Under the pieces are notes generated by a model. The model did not search any database. It worked only from the letters and a program-made list of their open reading frames with translations, and was not told where the DNA came from. Positions 38,540-51,070 of a stretch of DNA of 64,000 nucleotides are shown one piece after another. Where the stretch lies: assembly GCF_043641665.1 (NCBI RefSeq), contig NC_092180.1, forward strand, positions 6,565,891-6,629,890, written 5' to 3'. The first letter of the stretch is position 1; every line of letters begins with the position of its first letter. The position numbers were made by a program, and so were the translations under genes. This DNA is from Enoplosus armatus (Eukaryota > Chordata > Actinopteri > Centrarchiformes > Enoplosidae).

Positions 38540-38589
<50 letters not shown>
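38540..38589. repeat. (CA)n microsatellite, ~25 units
   Basis: The longest perfect dinucleotide tract in the window. Confidence 0.9.
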
Positions 38590-38593
<4 letters not shown>

Positions 38594-41391
38594 GCTCCAT
38601 CAACGTACCTGCTGGGTTCAGATTACAAAGCCTTTGCCATGGTAAGGGAAATGCCCCTCAGGAAAGCTGTATGGGAGGTAGTATTGCTGGCTGCCTCTCC
38701 AGATCTTTTCACTCCACTATATGGGCTATAATGAGCTGCAGTGAGGGCAGCGATAGTTAATAAAAATGTGGACCACATGGGAATGGGTATTATGCTCAGT
38801 TCCCATTTCAGGTTTTGTGTGTTCAAGCATGTGGGAAAAGATATGTTTGTAGAGATTTCTGGATTCTTAAACAAAACAAAGCTGGCTTCTAGCTTGTGTG
38901 GCTTTCCCTGCCAATGATAAAAACACTATGTTCTCAAATGAATCTCTGTTTTATCTTTTCCTTCTTTTGTTTTGTGCTTCTTTTATCTTTTAAGTCCTCG
39001 TCTTATAAATCATGGCATCTCCTTTCTAATCTGGAAAATGTCTCTATATCATTAAGAAATAATTTTGGGTACTGTTGCACCGTCTAACTGTATTTACTGT
39101 CAACAGATGTCTTCATCAAAACAGACATGACTTCCATTTCTTTTGGCGTGAATAGCTGTCAAAGACCGTCACAATAACAAGTAAATTAACACATATATGT
39201 GTGTCTTTGTGTGTGTGTGTGGGAGGAAAGGTGATTAGAGATAAAGAGCCACAGACAGAAGGAGAAGAATGTGACCCTTGTGGCTTTGACCTCCTTTCAT
39301 CGTGATCACCACACACCATCAATCACTATCTACTAGCCAGCATCCTGATGACTAAACAGTGTTTCTCTACTGATGAAAGGTGCACAGCAGAAACAGAGGA
39401 GGGAAAACAGCAGTCACACAAAGACTATAGAGAAGAAATATGTGTTATTTCACTGTGCCGTATAATGTTTTTCTGTAATTTAAAGTATTTTTAATCAAGG
39501 AACAAGCTTGTGTTCAGACATCAGTATATTTAAACGTAAAGCTCTCAGAATAAAGACATGAGATGAATGTATTTCATTTGTGCTGCAGCAAAACATTGCC
39601 ATATTCCTAAAACTGCCTCGGGGATAAAAAGCTTAACAAAATAATCAATCACAGCTTGTGGATATAAACATATGTGCCTATAATTTAGCCACCAGAGTAA
39701 ATCAGAGATACGTTTCCAGATAAACAGGATGAAAGAGCGATTTGGACATCTGTGACGGGCCAAGCAGAATCTGAGCGTTGTTTGATATATGGCAGGATGT
39801 TTGCAGGGTTTTGCCATGAATCATGCGACCTGAGTAACAGATTGTCTCATAATCAAAACCATTTGGCGCACAGGGTATAGACCATATCCTCTGGTGGTTA
39901 CATTTAGCTCGGTCATTCACAATCACGCCATGCCTGGGTCACCTAAATACATTGCTCCGTTCATACAAACAAAGTAATGTTTACAAGTGAGGAGGAAGGA
40001 GATGAAAAAACATGTTCAGGTGATGTATGCTGAAGAAACTGAGATGTTGAGAGACGTGCAGCGTTGACAACACATTCCCTTAACACTTGATACCGAATGC
40101 CCTGGCAATAATTTGCAGGCTGACTAACTGCGCCGCCAGTTTTCTTTGCACGACTACTGACACTTGCAGGCAGGACGGGGAAGCAAAGGCCCATCAGCGG
40201 GGAGGAGGCGATGTGCGCAGCCCCCTGTGTGGTGCTTCACTGCTTGGGGTTTAATACCTGTTGAGTGGACAGAGATTTAGTGAGCTTGAGTGCCGCAATC
40301 CCAGCTTACTGTTGTACAGGTGCATCTCTCTTCTCAGGTTAAACTCGCCTCAGGGCAGCTGGCAACGTTAACTGGAAGAGCTTCGGCATACTAGAGTCTG
40401 CTGGGGAATCAGTTCGACACTGTGGCAAAAGAAAAGGGTACCTCTTATGAAAGGTACACAGAGCAGCGGCGGATATATACAAAATTCATATGTACAGACA
40501 CAATTATATAAGATTTATCAGCCTATCATGTGTTACCAGACCACCACCTCTCTTATCTTTGCAATAAAGCATTCAGGACAATAAAATATATCTTTATTTC
40601 TGTATGTATTTGAGATTAATTGCATTGATGATTATGTAATGCTTATGGTAATGTTGTTCGCACTCCCAGAGAGGCCAAGGCTGGAGAGGACATGGGTGTA
40701 TAAACACATTTTTTTTTCATGACCCTGACAGCAGTTTTGTTTTTTTAATCCACAAAGTTTTTCATGATCATAACCCAAAATGTACAAAAAGTCCTGAAAT
40801 ATCCCTATTCCTATAATATTGAGGGACTAATCGTGTGGTAGTCAACAGATAATTCACGATGTAGTGACATCAGATTATATTAAAAGGCCAAAAGTTGTGT
40901 TTGTGTTGATTTTTTCATATGAACAGCTAGAAAAATTGACAAAATAAAGTGTGAGAGTGTGCCTCAAAGTAGATGTTCATCTGCTTTGGTGTCAAATAAA
41001 GGGAAATAGTGAGATTTCATTTTATTTTTACACATTTAGCCAAGCTGCATCTGTGTCCTCTTACTGGTTGATGGTTGCAGCCTTGATAACACAACAAAGA
41101 AACAAAAATGAACAACAACAAAAAACAACATTCCTCTTTGTTGGAGGCCCTCAGTATTTGCCTAGTCCATCTATGCACTTTTGTTGATCATAGACACAAT
41201 TATGATTAACAAATGAGAATTAGTTAGGTTCATGTCAAGATTACTAAATAAAGTTTATCGTCACAAGAATGTGTTATGTTGAGGTCATTGGTGATTGCAG
41301 CCTAATTACGGCTTGATAATAAAATATTCATTCCATGATCATGAAAAACAAAACATAATTGCACCCATGGCCTCTCTAGCTTCACTATTTA

Positions 41392-41885
41392 AAGGATAAG
41401 GCTGCCGATATCATATATTTTTGTTATTGTCAACAAATCCCATGAAAAGCCCAAAGCCAATGTTGGTCAATCAGTCTCCACTCACCCCAGCGTCTCTGTG
41501 GCTATCAGGCCCAATTTGTATCCAACAAAAGACATAAATCTTTAAAAACTGCTTGCGAACATATACTTTTATTTTCAAAAAAGGCTAAATAATAACCCCA
41601 AACAACTGGGCACTGTAGTTTAAAGCAAACATTAATTAAAAAAGGGGTAAATAGTGATTTTGTTGGGGACTATTTTCTGCTGCAGATTAATACAGATTTG
41701 GCGTGGTAATGAGTATTTATGGCACCGGGACGATATACTGTATGTTAGATTGATTCAAAATAAGGATCATGTCACCAAGTGTGGCTCACTGATGTGTTTT
41801 TAATGGTTTTTGTACAAGAATATGTTCACAGAAGAATAAGATATATCAGACTTTGGATATGACAAAAGAATAAAACATCTATTCT
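41392..41885 (+). repeat. Dispersed repeat family Y, copy 1
   Basis: From TTAAAGGATAAGGCTGCCGA to AATAAGATATATCAGACTTT, the order of words (TTTGTTGGGGACTATTTTC, GATTAATACA, GAGTATTTA) is repeated at 61090-61670. Noncoding; familiar as an abundant percomorph repeat. Confidence 0.65.
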
Positions 41886-42854
41886 TTTATGTATAAATAG
41901 AAAAACTTTCACATAAAAATCAGATCCACCTCTATTCACAAAGGCTGTAAATATTTCAAGGGCCCAGGACCAAATTAGTTGCCATAGGCGTTATGTTTTA
42001 TGAAAATAACTTCTTGAACTGCTTTATAATTTACAACTCTCGATGGGCTGCTTTGGATTTACCTGTGCTCCGGCTTTACCCTGGACAGCAGTGGAAAAAT
42101 CGGACTACCTCTGTAGCCCTATGTAAGGTAATGGAAACATGGTTATAACTACTGACATCATTACAGCAAACAAGCCCTCTTGTCATTTTGTTTGGGCCTG
42201 GAGCTCCAAGTCATGAACTGTGGAAGAGAAATCCTTTGTTAGTGACTACACCTGTTAAAGTGAGAACAGAAGCAGAGAGATGTGAGCTTTACAAAGTCAG
42301 CCAGGTTATCGATTTTGGTCTTTGTATCATTTTTATTTATCTTTTGCTCCGCTTGATGATACACGGAGCTTCTTTAATCTTTTCAGGCTTCTCACCCTTG
42401 AATGTAAATACTTTAGTAGTGTTCACCACTACATCGAAGATGGAACAAAATACTTTGGAGGAAGCCATGGCTCTTTCTCTCACTTGACCTCTCTCTTTTG
42501 TCTGACCTGACCTCTCGTTGCCCTCTACCTTTTAGTGTAGTTTCCTGACTAATGTTTACACCAGTCTCCTAATGAAAAGCAGCTTTCAAGGGCGAACTGC
42601 TTTTCCTCCATCAATACAGGGAAAACTGAGATTCACACTGTGAACATTTGAGGGCTGGGAACAACATGACCCCCTGACAGTTTGTCCTTCTGAGAAATTC
42701 CTCCCTTTTCTTTTTGGTGAAGCGTCAAGTCAAATGTCAAGTTTACACATGCCTGTATCATGTTAATGGGATTGGTTGCCTCGAGTAACAGCATACATGT
42801 ATTTACAAACTGGAGAATATGTTGAGAAAATAATCAAAAATGACATTTGACATT

Positions 42855-43045
42855 TTAAAAATATGATTATATGCTTTCTTGCTAAGAGTTAGATGAGAAG
42901 ATCGAGACCACTCTCGTGTCTGTACAGGAAATATGTACCTGGATCCAGTGCCCAGTTAGCTTAGCTTAGCATAAAGAGTGGAAACAAGGCAAAATTCTGC
43001 CTACCTTTGGCAAACAAAGCAATTTGATTGGCTGTCTGGACAAAG
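42855..43045 (+). repeat. Dispersed repeat family W (single copy)
   Basis: TTAGATGAGAAGATCGAGAC, CACTCTCGTGTCTGTACAGG and TTAGCTTAGCTTAGCATAAA occur in the order of a very common percomorph repeat. The same family forms the inverted pair at 58348-58765. Confidence 0.65.
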
Positions 43046-43818
43046 AACTAATGATATTCCAATGAATTAATTTAAGGATAGGGTGCTCTATCATGAAACC
43101 AAAAATTATAAAATATAAATATGCATGCTGATATATATTCTGTTGCAGAAAATGCAATTTAATGTCAGTTGGACCTAAAGAGAATAATCCACTGAGACTT
43201 CTTTGTTGAACTACCACACCAGTAACAATGGGAGGGATCTATAACAAGACCAAACATGACTTTCATTTCCATTTCTCGTTTCATGAATTAATTTTAAGGC
43301 ACTGGGAGATATAGAATATTGGACAGAGCTTTTTAACGCTGCTAATAGAGAAATTGTTGAAAATATAAAATGGAATAAGTCAGAGATAAAGGCTTTCTGC
43401 ATGAGTAGCACGGCCAATGAGGTGAATTTCTCCATTCAGGGGGATTCATAGTCATTCTGTGCTTTTAATTAATGTCCTGATAATGTTCCAGTAATCACTA
43501 TTTCCACTCAGCGCCAATAAAGTGATATGCTAGAAATGTATCTAAAGCTACAACAATGCATTTTGTTAAGAGTAGGAAGAAAACAAAGTTTATTTTATTT
43601 GCGCAAATGTGTGTATGTGTGTCGGGGTGTGTTTGTTAACTCTCAGAGCGTGTGGCGGCCTGCTGGGGTTCACCCAAGATGCTGTGTGTGTTGTAGCGGA
43701 CATGATGTGTAACAGGTGTGAGGCGGTGAGGAGGGGAGATGTCCCCAGCTGTCCCTGTAGACACCGGTCATGTCCTCCCCCATCTGCCCTACCCCCCAAG
43801 CCCCTAAAAGTGGCTCAA

Positions 43819-43860
43819 GTGTGTGTGTGTGAATATGTATATTTATGTGTGTGCGTGTGC
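43819..43860. repeat. Interrupted (GT)n microsatellite
   Basis: GTGTGTGTGTGTGAATATG followed by further TGTG runs. Confidence 0.7.
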
Positions 43861-44327
43861 AGCAGCCGTTGAATCCCTGCTTACCGCAGCCAAGTGTCAT
43901 CACCTTTCTATCCAGCATCCCACAGCCCCTCCCCCCTCTGTTCAGTACTAATACCCCGCAGGTGCCCGTGGATCCTGGACACATGTGGTTTGGGCCATGT
44001 GTCCATTTAACAATGAATTATCATGCTTCATGGCCTCACTTCGGCCAGCAGCAATCCAACCTTCACGCTGATCATTACGTCTGGGTGAAATTTAAATTAT
44101 ACTTCTCAAATCGAATGCTAGTTTCAGAGTGTGAATTAAAATCACTGGGAGGGAGAAATGATGAAATTAAAGGAACGCTGTTACATTTGACTCCTCTATA
44201 TATGTTTGATGTGCTTGACTTTCATGATGGCTTACTAATTTTCTTTGCCTGTCACAGAAATGTGGGATTAAGTTCATTATCTTAGACTCACATGCAATTG
44301 GAACATCATTCGATTGGCAATAGGTTT

Positions 44328-44355
44328 TTCAGTAAATGGAGGCCATATATTTTTA
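44328..44355. repeat. 28-bp flanking direct repeat, left copy
   Basis: Starts TTCAGTAAATGGAGGCC; identical to 44947-44974 at 27 of 28 positions. Confidence 0.75.
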
Positions 44356-44946
44356 GCTAGGCTAGTGACTCTGTGGATGGCAATGTTGGTCAGTCCACCA
44401 CTTTGGTTCAGACTGAAAATATCTCTTCCACTATTGGATGATTTGCCATGAAATTCTGTACAGGCATTCATGGTCCCCAGAGGGTGAATCCTACTGATTT
44501 TGGCGATCCCCTGACTTTTCCTCTGGTGCCGCCAGCAGGTTGACATTTTTGTCATATGCTTGAATATGATACAGTATGTCTTGACAACTATTGGATGGAT
44601 TACCAAGAAAGTTAGGGACACATATTCATGTTCCTCCCAGGATGACTTGTAATAATTTTGGTGATCCCTTAACTTTACATCTAGCGCCATCATCAGGTCA
44701 AATGTATTATTTGTCCAATAATTCAGTTTATGACCAAAAAGCTGCTAAAAACAATGATGTCCCATCAAACTCGGATGTATATAGTGATATCAAATGTTAG
44801 CATGCTAACACACTAACACTAAAATGGGGTGAACATGGTAAAGATTACACCCACTAATCAGCAGCATGTTAGCATTGTCGTTGTGAGCTCATTAACATGC
44901 TAGTATTAGCATTGCTAACTTGATGCTAGCATGGCTCTTAGTCTTG
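44356..44946 (+). mobile_element. Abundant percomorph repeat, ~591 bp, flanked by 28-bp direct repeats
   Basis: It carries two diverged direct units about 157 bp apart (ACTATTGGATG at 44430 and 44587, each followed by a TTCATG...CCC block, TTTTGG(C/T)GATCCC, and a CGCCA/GCCGCCA block), then a GCTAGCATGCTAAC-rich 3' part ending ...CTCTTAGTCTTG. It is noncoding. Partial copies occur at 54551-54680 and, inverted, at 63178-63230. Near-identical 28-mers flank it (44328-44355 and 44947-44974), suggesting a target duplication from retrotransposition-like insertion. Confidence 0.7.
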
Positions 44947-44974
44947 TTCAGTAAATGGATGCCATATATTTTTA
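44947..44974. repeat. 28-bp flanking direct repeat, right copy
   Basis: Starts TTCAGTAAATGGATGCC; one mismatch to 44328-44355. Confidence 0.75.
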
Positions 44975-45296
44975 CCTTCTGGGTTAGTTTGCAGGCCACG
45001 TATCCATGAACCTCAAACATATGGTAAGAGGATGTAACAAGCTATAATCAAGGGAATTGTCTTTACCTCTCGTGTCTGCAGCAACACAGCTGTAGAATCT
45101 AACAAAAGCAAATTAAAAAACTGTGTGCTAATGAGGCAAATATACATATACTTTTTGTACCTACCTAACTGCTGTCAGCATGTAACTAGACGATGCCAAT
45201 TAGAGCAATCTGTGACAAAGGAAAGAGAGCAAAGAAGGGATGATGAGCCAATGTCTTGTCATACAGTTCATGTTCATTTGTGGCTAAATGTTAGAG

Positions 45297-45607
45297 CGAA
45301 GGTTTTCAAACTGTGAGGGAGAGACGATAGGCTGCAATTTGTGTAAAAAATGGTACTTCTTCTCGGAGCCGTAACTCAATCAATTCAGAACACACAGACA
45401 TGGGTACGTGGCAACAGTAACTAATAGTTAATTCAAGATAGTTTTAATGGTGCCAATTTGCCAAAATGTAAACAAATATAAGCTTAAAACGGGCTCAAAT
45501 TGTAGCCCAGAGTGTTACTAGTTCTGTCGAGGTGGGGTAGTGTTGGGGGGGGGGGGCACAATGGTGTTGGGAGGGGGGCCCACAACGTCAGACTTTGAAA
45601 ACCGCTG
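45297..45607. mobile_element. hAT (Charlie-like) MITE, 311 bp
   Basis: The right end, read inward, is CAGCGGTTTTCAAAGT and the left end is CGAAGGTTTTCAAACTG; both match the CAGNGGTTTTCAAA-type ends of hAT-Charlie elements. Flanking 8-mers TGTTAGAG (45289-45296) and TGTTAAAG (45608-45615) differ at one base, consistent with an aged 8-bp target duplication. The interior is noncoding and contains two G runs (about 45545-45556 and 45572-45579). Confidence 0.7.
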
Positions 45608-45615
45608 TGTTAAAG

Positions 45616-48360
45616 GATGCATTGCCTTTATTCCTGTTTAATCTGGGAGCATGTTCAGCCATATTAAATGAAGAATAAGATCAGTACCATCATGGCATTA
45701 TTAATAAAAGAAACTATGTCAAACAATGGAGAAATTTGAATATGCAAAACAGACCTTACATGTTTTAATGATCCTGAATCATTAAAAAAAACATTTTGAA
45801 GCAACACAGTGAACATAGTGTGATAAGAGGCTTAACAATGTTTTAAAGGCTTGAGTCTTCATTCCTTTATGTTTACACAAAGTCCTTTCTACTCTGACAT
45901 TATTATCATTAGCTCATATCCCACACAAGAGTGATTCTTTTACATTTCCAGCATGTTGATTCTGTTTGGTCCCGTCATGACAAGCTTACTTTTTCTTCTT
46001 AATTCCACATTTTTGCATTTAAAAAACAGAATGCATCTTTTGCAAATGCAGTGTTTCCACATCTGGCCTCAATTACATGAAAATATATCAAAATGTTTGA
46101 GCTACAACTCAGTTTTTCCCTCATTTTATTTTTTTCAGCAGCATCTGAAATATCACATCAATGAGCTTCGGCTTATTTCATTTTGTGATTCTTTCACTGT
46201 TTTGCCAAGAGAATATTGAGGTTTCTTACCTTGAGGGCATCCCAATGTCTGACGAGATTTTGACTGACAGTTTAACCAGATAATTGTATCCCAAATAGAA
46301 ATCCATTAAAGGCTGGTGACAGATTAGTAAAGGAGGTTACTTGTCCATGGCAACACAATACCCCCCCAGGTAATCCTAAAATGGGATGTCATGAAGAGAA
46401 AATGAATCCGCAAAACTTCCCACTGAACCAACACTGACTGTTAAAAGGGTGACTGTGATTTAGAGGTGACCTGCAACACAATGCACATTTCACATGAAGC
46501 TGGAGCTCACTCGTATTCAAATAACAAGATTTCAAGTAAAGCTGCTTGTCGATTTCTTTTCTTGTAAGTTTAATTACAAAAATGGTAGTAAAAATGAAAG
46601 TCCAACCTCGAAGGAGATGCTGTCTGCTGATTCATTGTTTGTTTATTTGTTTACACAATTAAAACATCATGGTGGTAGACATATGATGATAAAAACTAAA
46701 TGGATATATGCAGGGGAGGAAGGACGCTAAAGGGCTTATACATTGTCCAAATCTCAAATGAGTGTATTAATAAACATCAGACAGACAAACAAACAAGACT
46801 AATGAGCATCCTGGGGCTTAAGATGTGCATCATGCAATTTCAACATTCCCAGTTCGAGTTGCATGTGATGCTCTTGTTCTCAAGTAAAAGGTAAAAAATA
46901 ATGTTATTTGGCATTGTCAAGGCAGAGTGTTCTCACCAGGAAAATGGAACAAACTGCAGCATCTATGGTTTGTTCAAACGCTCGTAACAACCTGTGTTTG
47001 CAATTTTCTGATTAGCAGCCTCTTGCGTCTTCTTCTTAAAAGCAAAGGTAGCGTCACACAGTTTAACCACAGTCTTTCCCTAAACTTTACAGTTTGTTGT
47101 TTCACTTAATCAAGTGGTTTTAGCTGACTAACCGTCACCAAACCTTAACCATGAAGGTAGCAGATCAGAGGATGCTCACATGAGTCATTTTTGAGAGACA
47201 GGACTTCTCAATTAAATGTTTTTCAACTGAAGTTATAAAACCAGGTTAATGGTTTCATAGTGGATTTCAAGCAGTTACAAAGAGATGGACCTCTATATTT
47301 AATAATAACAAGAAGCATGACAGTAAGATGAATGAAAGTCCTTTAAAGACCTTGTAGAATATGAATGAACATCTGAAAATTGATTGAAAAAAAAATGTCA
47401 GTATATATATATATCAGATACATAAAGATACTTACAGAAAAACAAATGTGTAACTTCATTACCATTCTCAATAACCTCAAGTACCCCATACAATATTAAA
47501 ACAGTTAATGTAGGGATAAATTAATCAATAATACAAAGTTAAATAACAACAGTGGTGAATCAAACTTTCTGACTGCTTTTTAGAAATGAGTGAAATGCAG
47601 ATTTTCCATGAAAGGTCAAGGTTATTAGTAAATAACGTTAGCCAAATCATCCGTGTGTAGCTTGTTCACTTTTAAAGATTTGTACCAATTCTGTGTTTTG
47701 TTTTTTTATTAGTGAACTAAAACCTTCATGTGAAGCTTTAAGATTTACAGATAACAGTGAGAAGAGGTCTCAAACTGTAGGCAGGTCTTTAACCTAAATT
47801 CAAAGACACAACGGACCAAGACTAAACTCATGCATAAAGAGAAACCATTACCACATCTGAATGGACTTTTTTGCACTACCTATTCTTAAACATACACACA
47901 AGCCTGGCTAAGGCCTTCATATGTCATGACTAATACATGGTTCCAGGCACTGATGTGATGTGCAGTACAGGAGCTGGGAAAGCACCAGTTCATTACAGGC
48001 CCACCGGGTTTACTGCATTTTGATGGATTTCTTCGGGACTCTCCACATGGTCTCCACTGCACATCAGGTAATTGCTGTTAGTCTAAGTGCACTACCACCA
48101 GTCCCCAGACTAAAACCCTCATGGCACATTGTCCTTCCTCCACTGTGTGTGTGTGTGTGTATGTGAAAAGACGAGGGGGAAAAGAGAAATGAAGATGAAG
48201 ATAAAGTGTGTTTGTGTGTGTGTGTGTGTGTGTGCTTGTAGGCCTGTGCATTTAAAAGGCAGAGTGAGATTGGCTTTGTGATAATGATGTATGAAACATA
48301 AACCCGAGGTCATCCGTTCCAATAAAGCCTCCAGTCTCTCGGCCCCCTCTTGCATGCAGA
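45616..48360. other. No gene recognised, AT-rich
   Basis: Open frames here are short and low-complexity; a (TA)n run lies near 47403. Confidence 0.4.
48143..48234. repeat. Two (GT)n microsatellites
   Basis: GT runs at about 48143-48160 and 48206-48234 flank a purine-rich segment. Confidence 0.8.
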
Positions 48361-48363
48361 TGA

Positions 48364-48434
48364 ACCAATATAAAGGGCGCGCTTGGTTTCACAGGTTACG
48401 CTCTCATTTCTCTGCTACACCGACAACTGAGAGG
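48364..48434 (+). promoter_or_regulatory. Possible TATA/initiator core promoter with short leader exon
   Basis: A TATAAAG box at 48369-48375 is overlapped by CCAAT and followed by a GC-rich stretch (GGGCGCGC). An initiator-like CTCATTTC places a start near 48406, about 37 bases downstream, which is slightly long. A plausible donor GAG|GTTAGT follows at about 48434, so a short noncoding leader exon could be made. No matching downstream exon is recognised in the window, so this is an arrangement of motifs, not a proven promoter. Confidence 0.25.
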
Positions 48435-48654
48435 TTAGTTTACTGTCTGTCTCTCATGGCGAGATGATAGAGAAAAAGGAGACAGCCGACACGGAGGGGA
48501 GAGGAAGAAGAAGAACAAAGGAAATGTAAAAGATAAAAAAAAGAAAGAAATCATGACAGAGAGAAACACAGAGAGACTCCAGGTTTCCAATTAGTCGGAG
48601 GTGAAATGGGATGTGGAATATATTGGAAGGACTGTCCAGTGCTAAGTGTCACTG

Positions 48655-48716
48655 AGTGGGGTGGGGAGGTGGTGGTGCTGGTGGTGCTGGTGGTGGAGGG
48701 ATGGTGGGGGGGCTGT
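48655..48716. repeat. GGT/GGTGCT-rich low-complexity tract
   Basis: Repeated GGTGGTGCTGGTGGT plus a seven-G run; G-quadruplex prone on the plus strand. Confidence 0.75.
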
Positions 48717-49484
48717 CGGATTAGGAGGAGATGAGACGAGAAGCGCTGCATTGGCCTCTCTTCTCAGACAGCTCATCTCTGCTAGCTGCTGGAGGCTGGC
48801 AGAGAGAAAATACACACCGGGGGGTCTGGCTTTAGAAAGTTGCTGCAGCGCTTCCACTGAAATATCTGACCTCAGTACCGAGTTCATTTTTGGCTGCTCA
48901 CACTTGCTCGTTCTCCGCTGGAACATCAGTCAAGAAAATATATGACTGTTTTACCATTCATTTCTAGACCCTGATGATGGTGAGCATTATTTAGATTCTC
49001 GCTGTAGCAAGTAACATTTCAAACCTGCATTAGCTATTATTTTGGGGACGAAGGAAAGAAGCTATAAACGCAACAATGGCATCACCTTTTAAGCATCTTT
49101 GTCTCTTATATATTACATTCATGCACTATTAATTTGTTTTGCCGGTTTTACATTTTAAGGGAAATGTAATTTCTGGCAATCTGTCCCTAACCTAAACCAA
49201 ACATAACCATAATAGTTTATAATCATAAAATAACCATAAAAGTTTAATCATGCTTTAGTCTCTGCGAGCGGATGTTTTATTGCAAGAGCAAATATTTTAG
49301 GGTGATAAATGAATTACGTTTTCAGTGAAGTTCAGTACCAACATATTGCAACTTGACAGATAATTAATAACTTTTTCTAATTAAGTTGATAAAAGGGCAA
49401 TCTGTGCAGCACTATGTTTCCTTCAAAACGTATTATTAGGAGTATATAAATGTAAGGGGCTGCCTTTAAGTCGATACGGTGAAC

Positions 49485-49800
49485 AGCAAACAGTTGCTTA
49501 TTTACATATCTTGCATCCGTGTTCACTTGGAGTCGTGTCACCTGATGGATGTGAGTCCAATATTCACTCTCTTGTAGCTCTGCTGTGGTATCCACCGACT
49601 CCTGAGGGAAATATCTGGTTCTTTAGCTGCTAAATGCTCCACTGTGGTCACCAGTTAGTCGCTAACTGTGTCTGTCAGCTTTGTAGTGCTTCCTAACCCT
49701 AACCCTAACCCCCTAACGTGTGATGATTCCCTTTGGGTTGACACCTTAATTATTTAATCCATTGTTAATATAAAAAACATTTGATTATAGCAGCTTTAAA
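49485..49800 (+). repeat. Dispersed repeat family X, copy 2
   Basis: It shares CACCTGATGGATGTGAGTCC, AATATTCACTCT, CCACCGACTCCTGAGGGAAA and TTTAGCTGCTAAATGCTCC with copies 1 and 3. A short CCCTAA array lies inside it at 49692-49717. Confidence 0.7.
49692..49717. repeat. Short interstitial telomere-like array
   Basis: CCTAACCCTAACCCTAACCC, then CCTAAC: three to four vertebrate telomeric units inside repeat X copy 2. Confidence 0.7.
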
Positions 49801-50755
49801 CTTCTACTGCTGTACTCTTTTCCCCTTTGTTTTTTTAAATGTAATTAATTTTCTTTATTATCTGTGTCACTTATAATGTAAATGTATTTACAGCTGGAGT
49901 TATAATCTATATGAAGGAAGCTGGAGACTAGAAAAGGAAAAATAGACATGTTAAACTGTAGAATGGTTATGCCCTATATAAAATGCTGAGATTGAGATAA
50001 GTAAAATATAATTAAAAAAAACACATTTTGCTCTGGTCCAGTTTAATTTTGGTGATGTATGTATGTTAGAGAACTAGCGGGGGGTTTTTTGAGCCAATAT
50101 TTACTGAGGTCTAATAAGGAGTAAATGAGGTGTGGGGATGAAATAATAGTTTAAAGGATTTTTTGATTCCTTTGAATTTGCTTGACTAGATAAGAAAATT
50201 AAGAAAATTAAGAGTATTCTTTGAAATGGACCCATCCTCTTTCATCCATTGATTCCTATCCCCCAGATAAACAGCCCAGGCCAATGAATAAACATTGGGC
50301 CATTTTAGTGCTTGGAAACAGTCTCTGAGCGAGAGGCCTAATTCAAAGTAACATCCTTTCCGAGGGATCGATTCTGTGAAGAAGCATAATGCTCTGCTTG
50401 GTTGTTCAGCTTGTCTCAAGAAAGCAATTCCAGCACCACCGGCGGCATTTGTTTCTGGGTTGTCTTAAAAAACCTTGCTGCAAGAAGTTATTGTGCTGCC
50501 ATGCCATGGTGGAGAGGCATTTAAAACAATGAAACGGCTGCTCAGGGGGCAATTAAATCCAGGTCAGGGCTGATTTATGACCCATTTGAATGACATGACA
50601 AACTCAATTGTTGGTGCATATTTCTATGTCTGCATGCACACACACCAATACAGAGAGATTATCATTGACGTTTTCACACTTACATTGTGTTTAGCAAGGC
50701 CCTTTAGTCCTATAGAATAGCTGCACGTAAACACTGGCTATCTTACTGCAACACT

Positions 50756-50778
50756 CACATCACATCACATCACATCAC
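50756..50778. repeat. (CACAT)n pentanucleotide microsatellite
   Basis: Four full CACAT units and a partial fifth. Confidence 0.85.
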
Positions 50779-50789
50779 CTTTAGGATTA

Positions 50790-51070
50790 TTGAAAGAGCT
50801 TTTAAAGCAGTTTCAATTTAAGGGATGCGGTTCAAAATCCATAGTCCTTGTTCAGTGCAAAAATAAATGCTAAAGTTCAGCTGAAGCTAACACAGTAAAA
50901 GGCGTCAAGTGAGTATCCTCCAAAGTCTTTTTTAGCACCAAATCCCCTCTTTGTGGTTCTCTTGAACAGTGTTTCCTTGTTGAGCTGCGGTGGACTTTGG
51001 CACTAACAAGACTGTGACTCTGGAAGATACCCATTTGATTTGGCTAACTTAGACTGCTGAACCATAGTGC
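50790..51070. repeat. Probable dispersed repeat / MITE
   Basis: CAGCTGAAGCTAACACAGTA with CCTCCAAAGTC and later GTGGACTTTGGCACTAACAA resembles a frequent percomorph repeat that I recall without a name. The arms are weakly self-complementary. No second copy lies in the window, so this rests on memory. Confidence 0.4.

Larger units (their letters stand above)
34861..41391. other. No gene recognised; unique DNA with microsatellites and one repeat fragment
   Basis: The blocks at 35500-35970 and 36480-36700 are CpG-containing and less AT-rich than their surroundings and may be regulatory; nothing coding is supported. Confidence 0.35.

Noticed and set aside
38306..38760. His-Thr repeat frames
   Set aside because: Translation of the 25-unit (CA)n microsatellite.
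48642..48945. Overlapping open frames on both strands
   Set aside because: Driven by the GGT-rich tract; the minus-strand part is protein-like but has no exon borders I can support.
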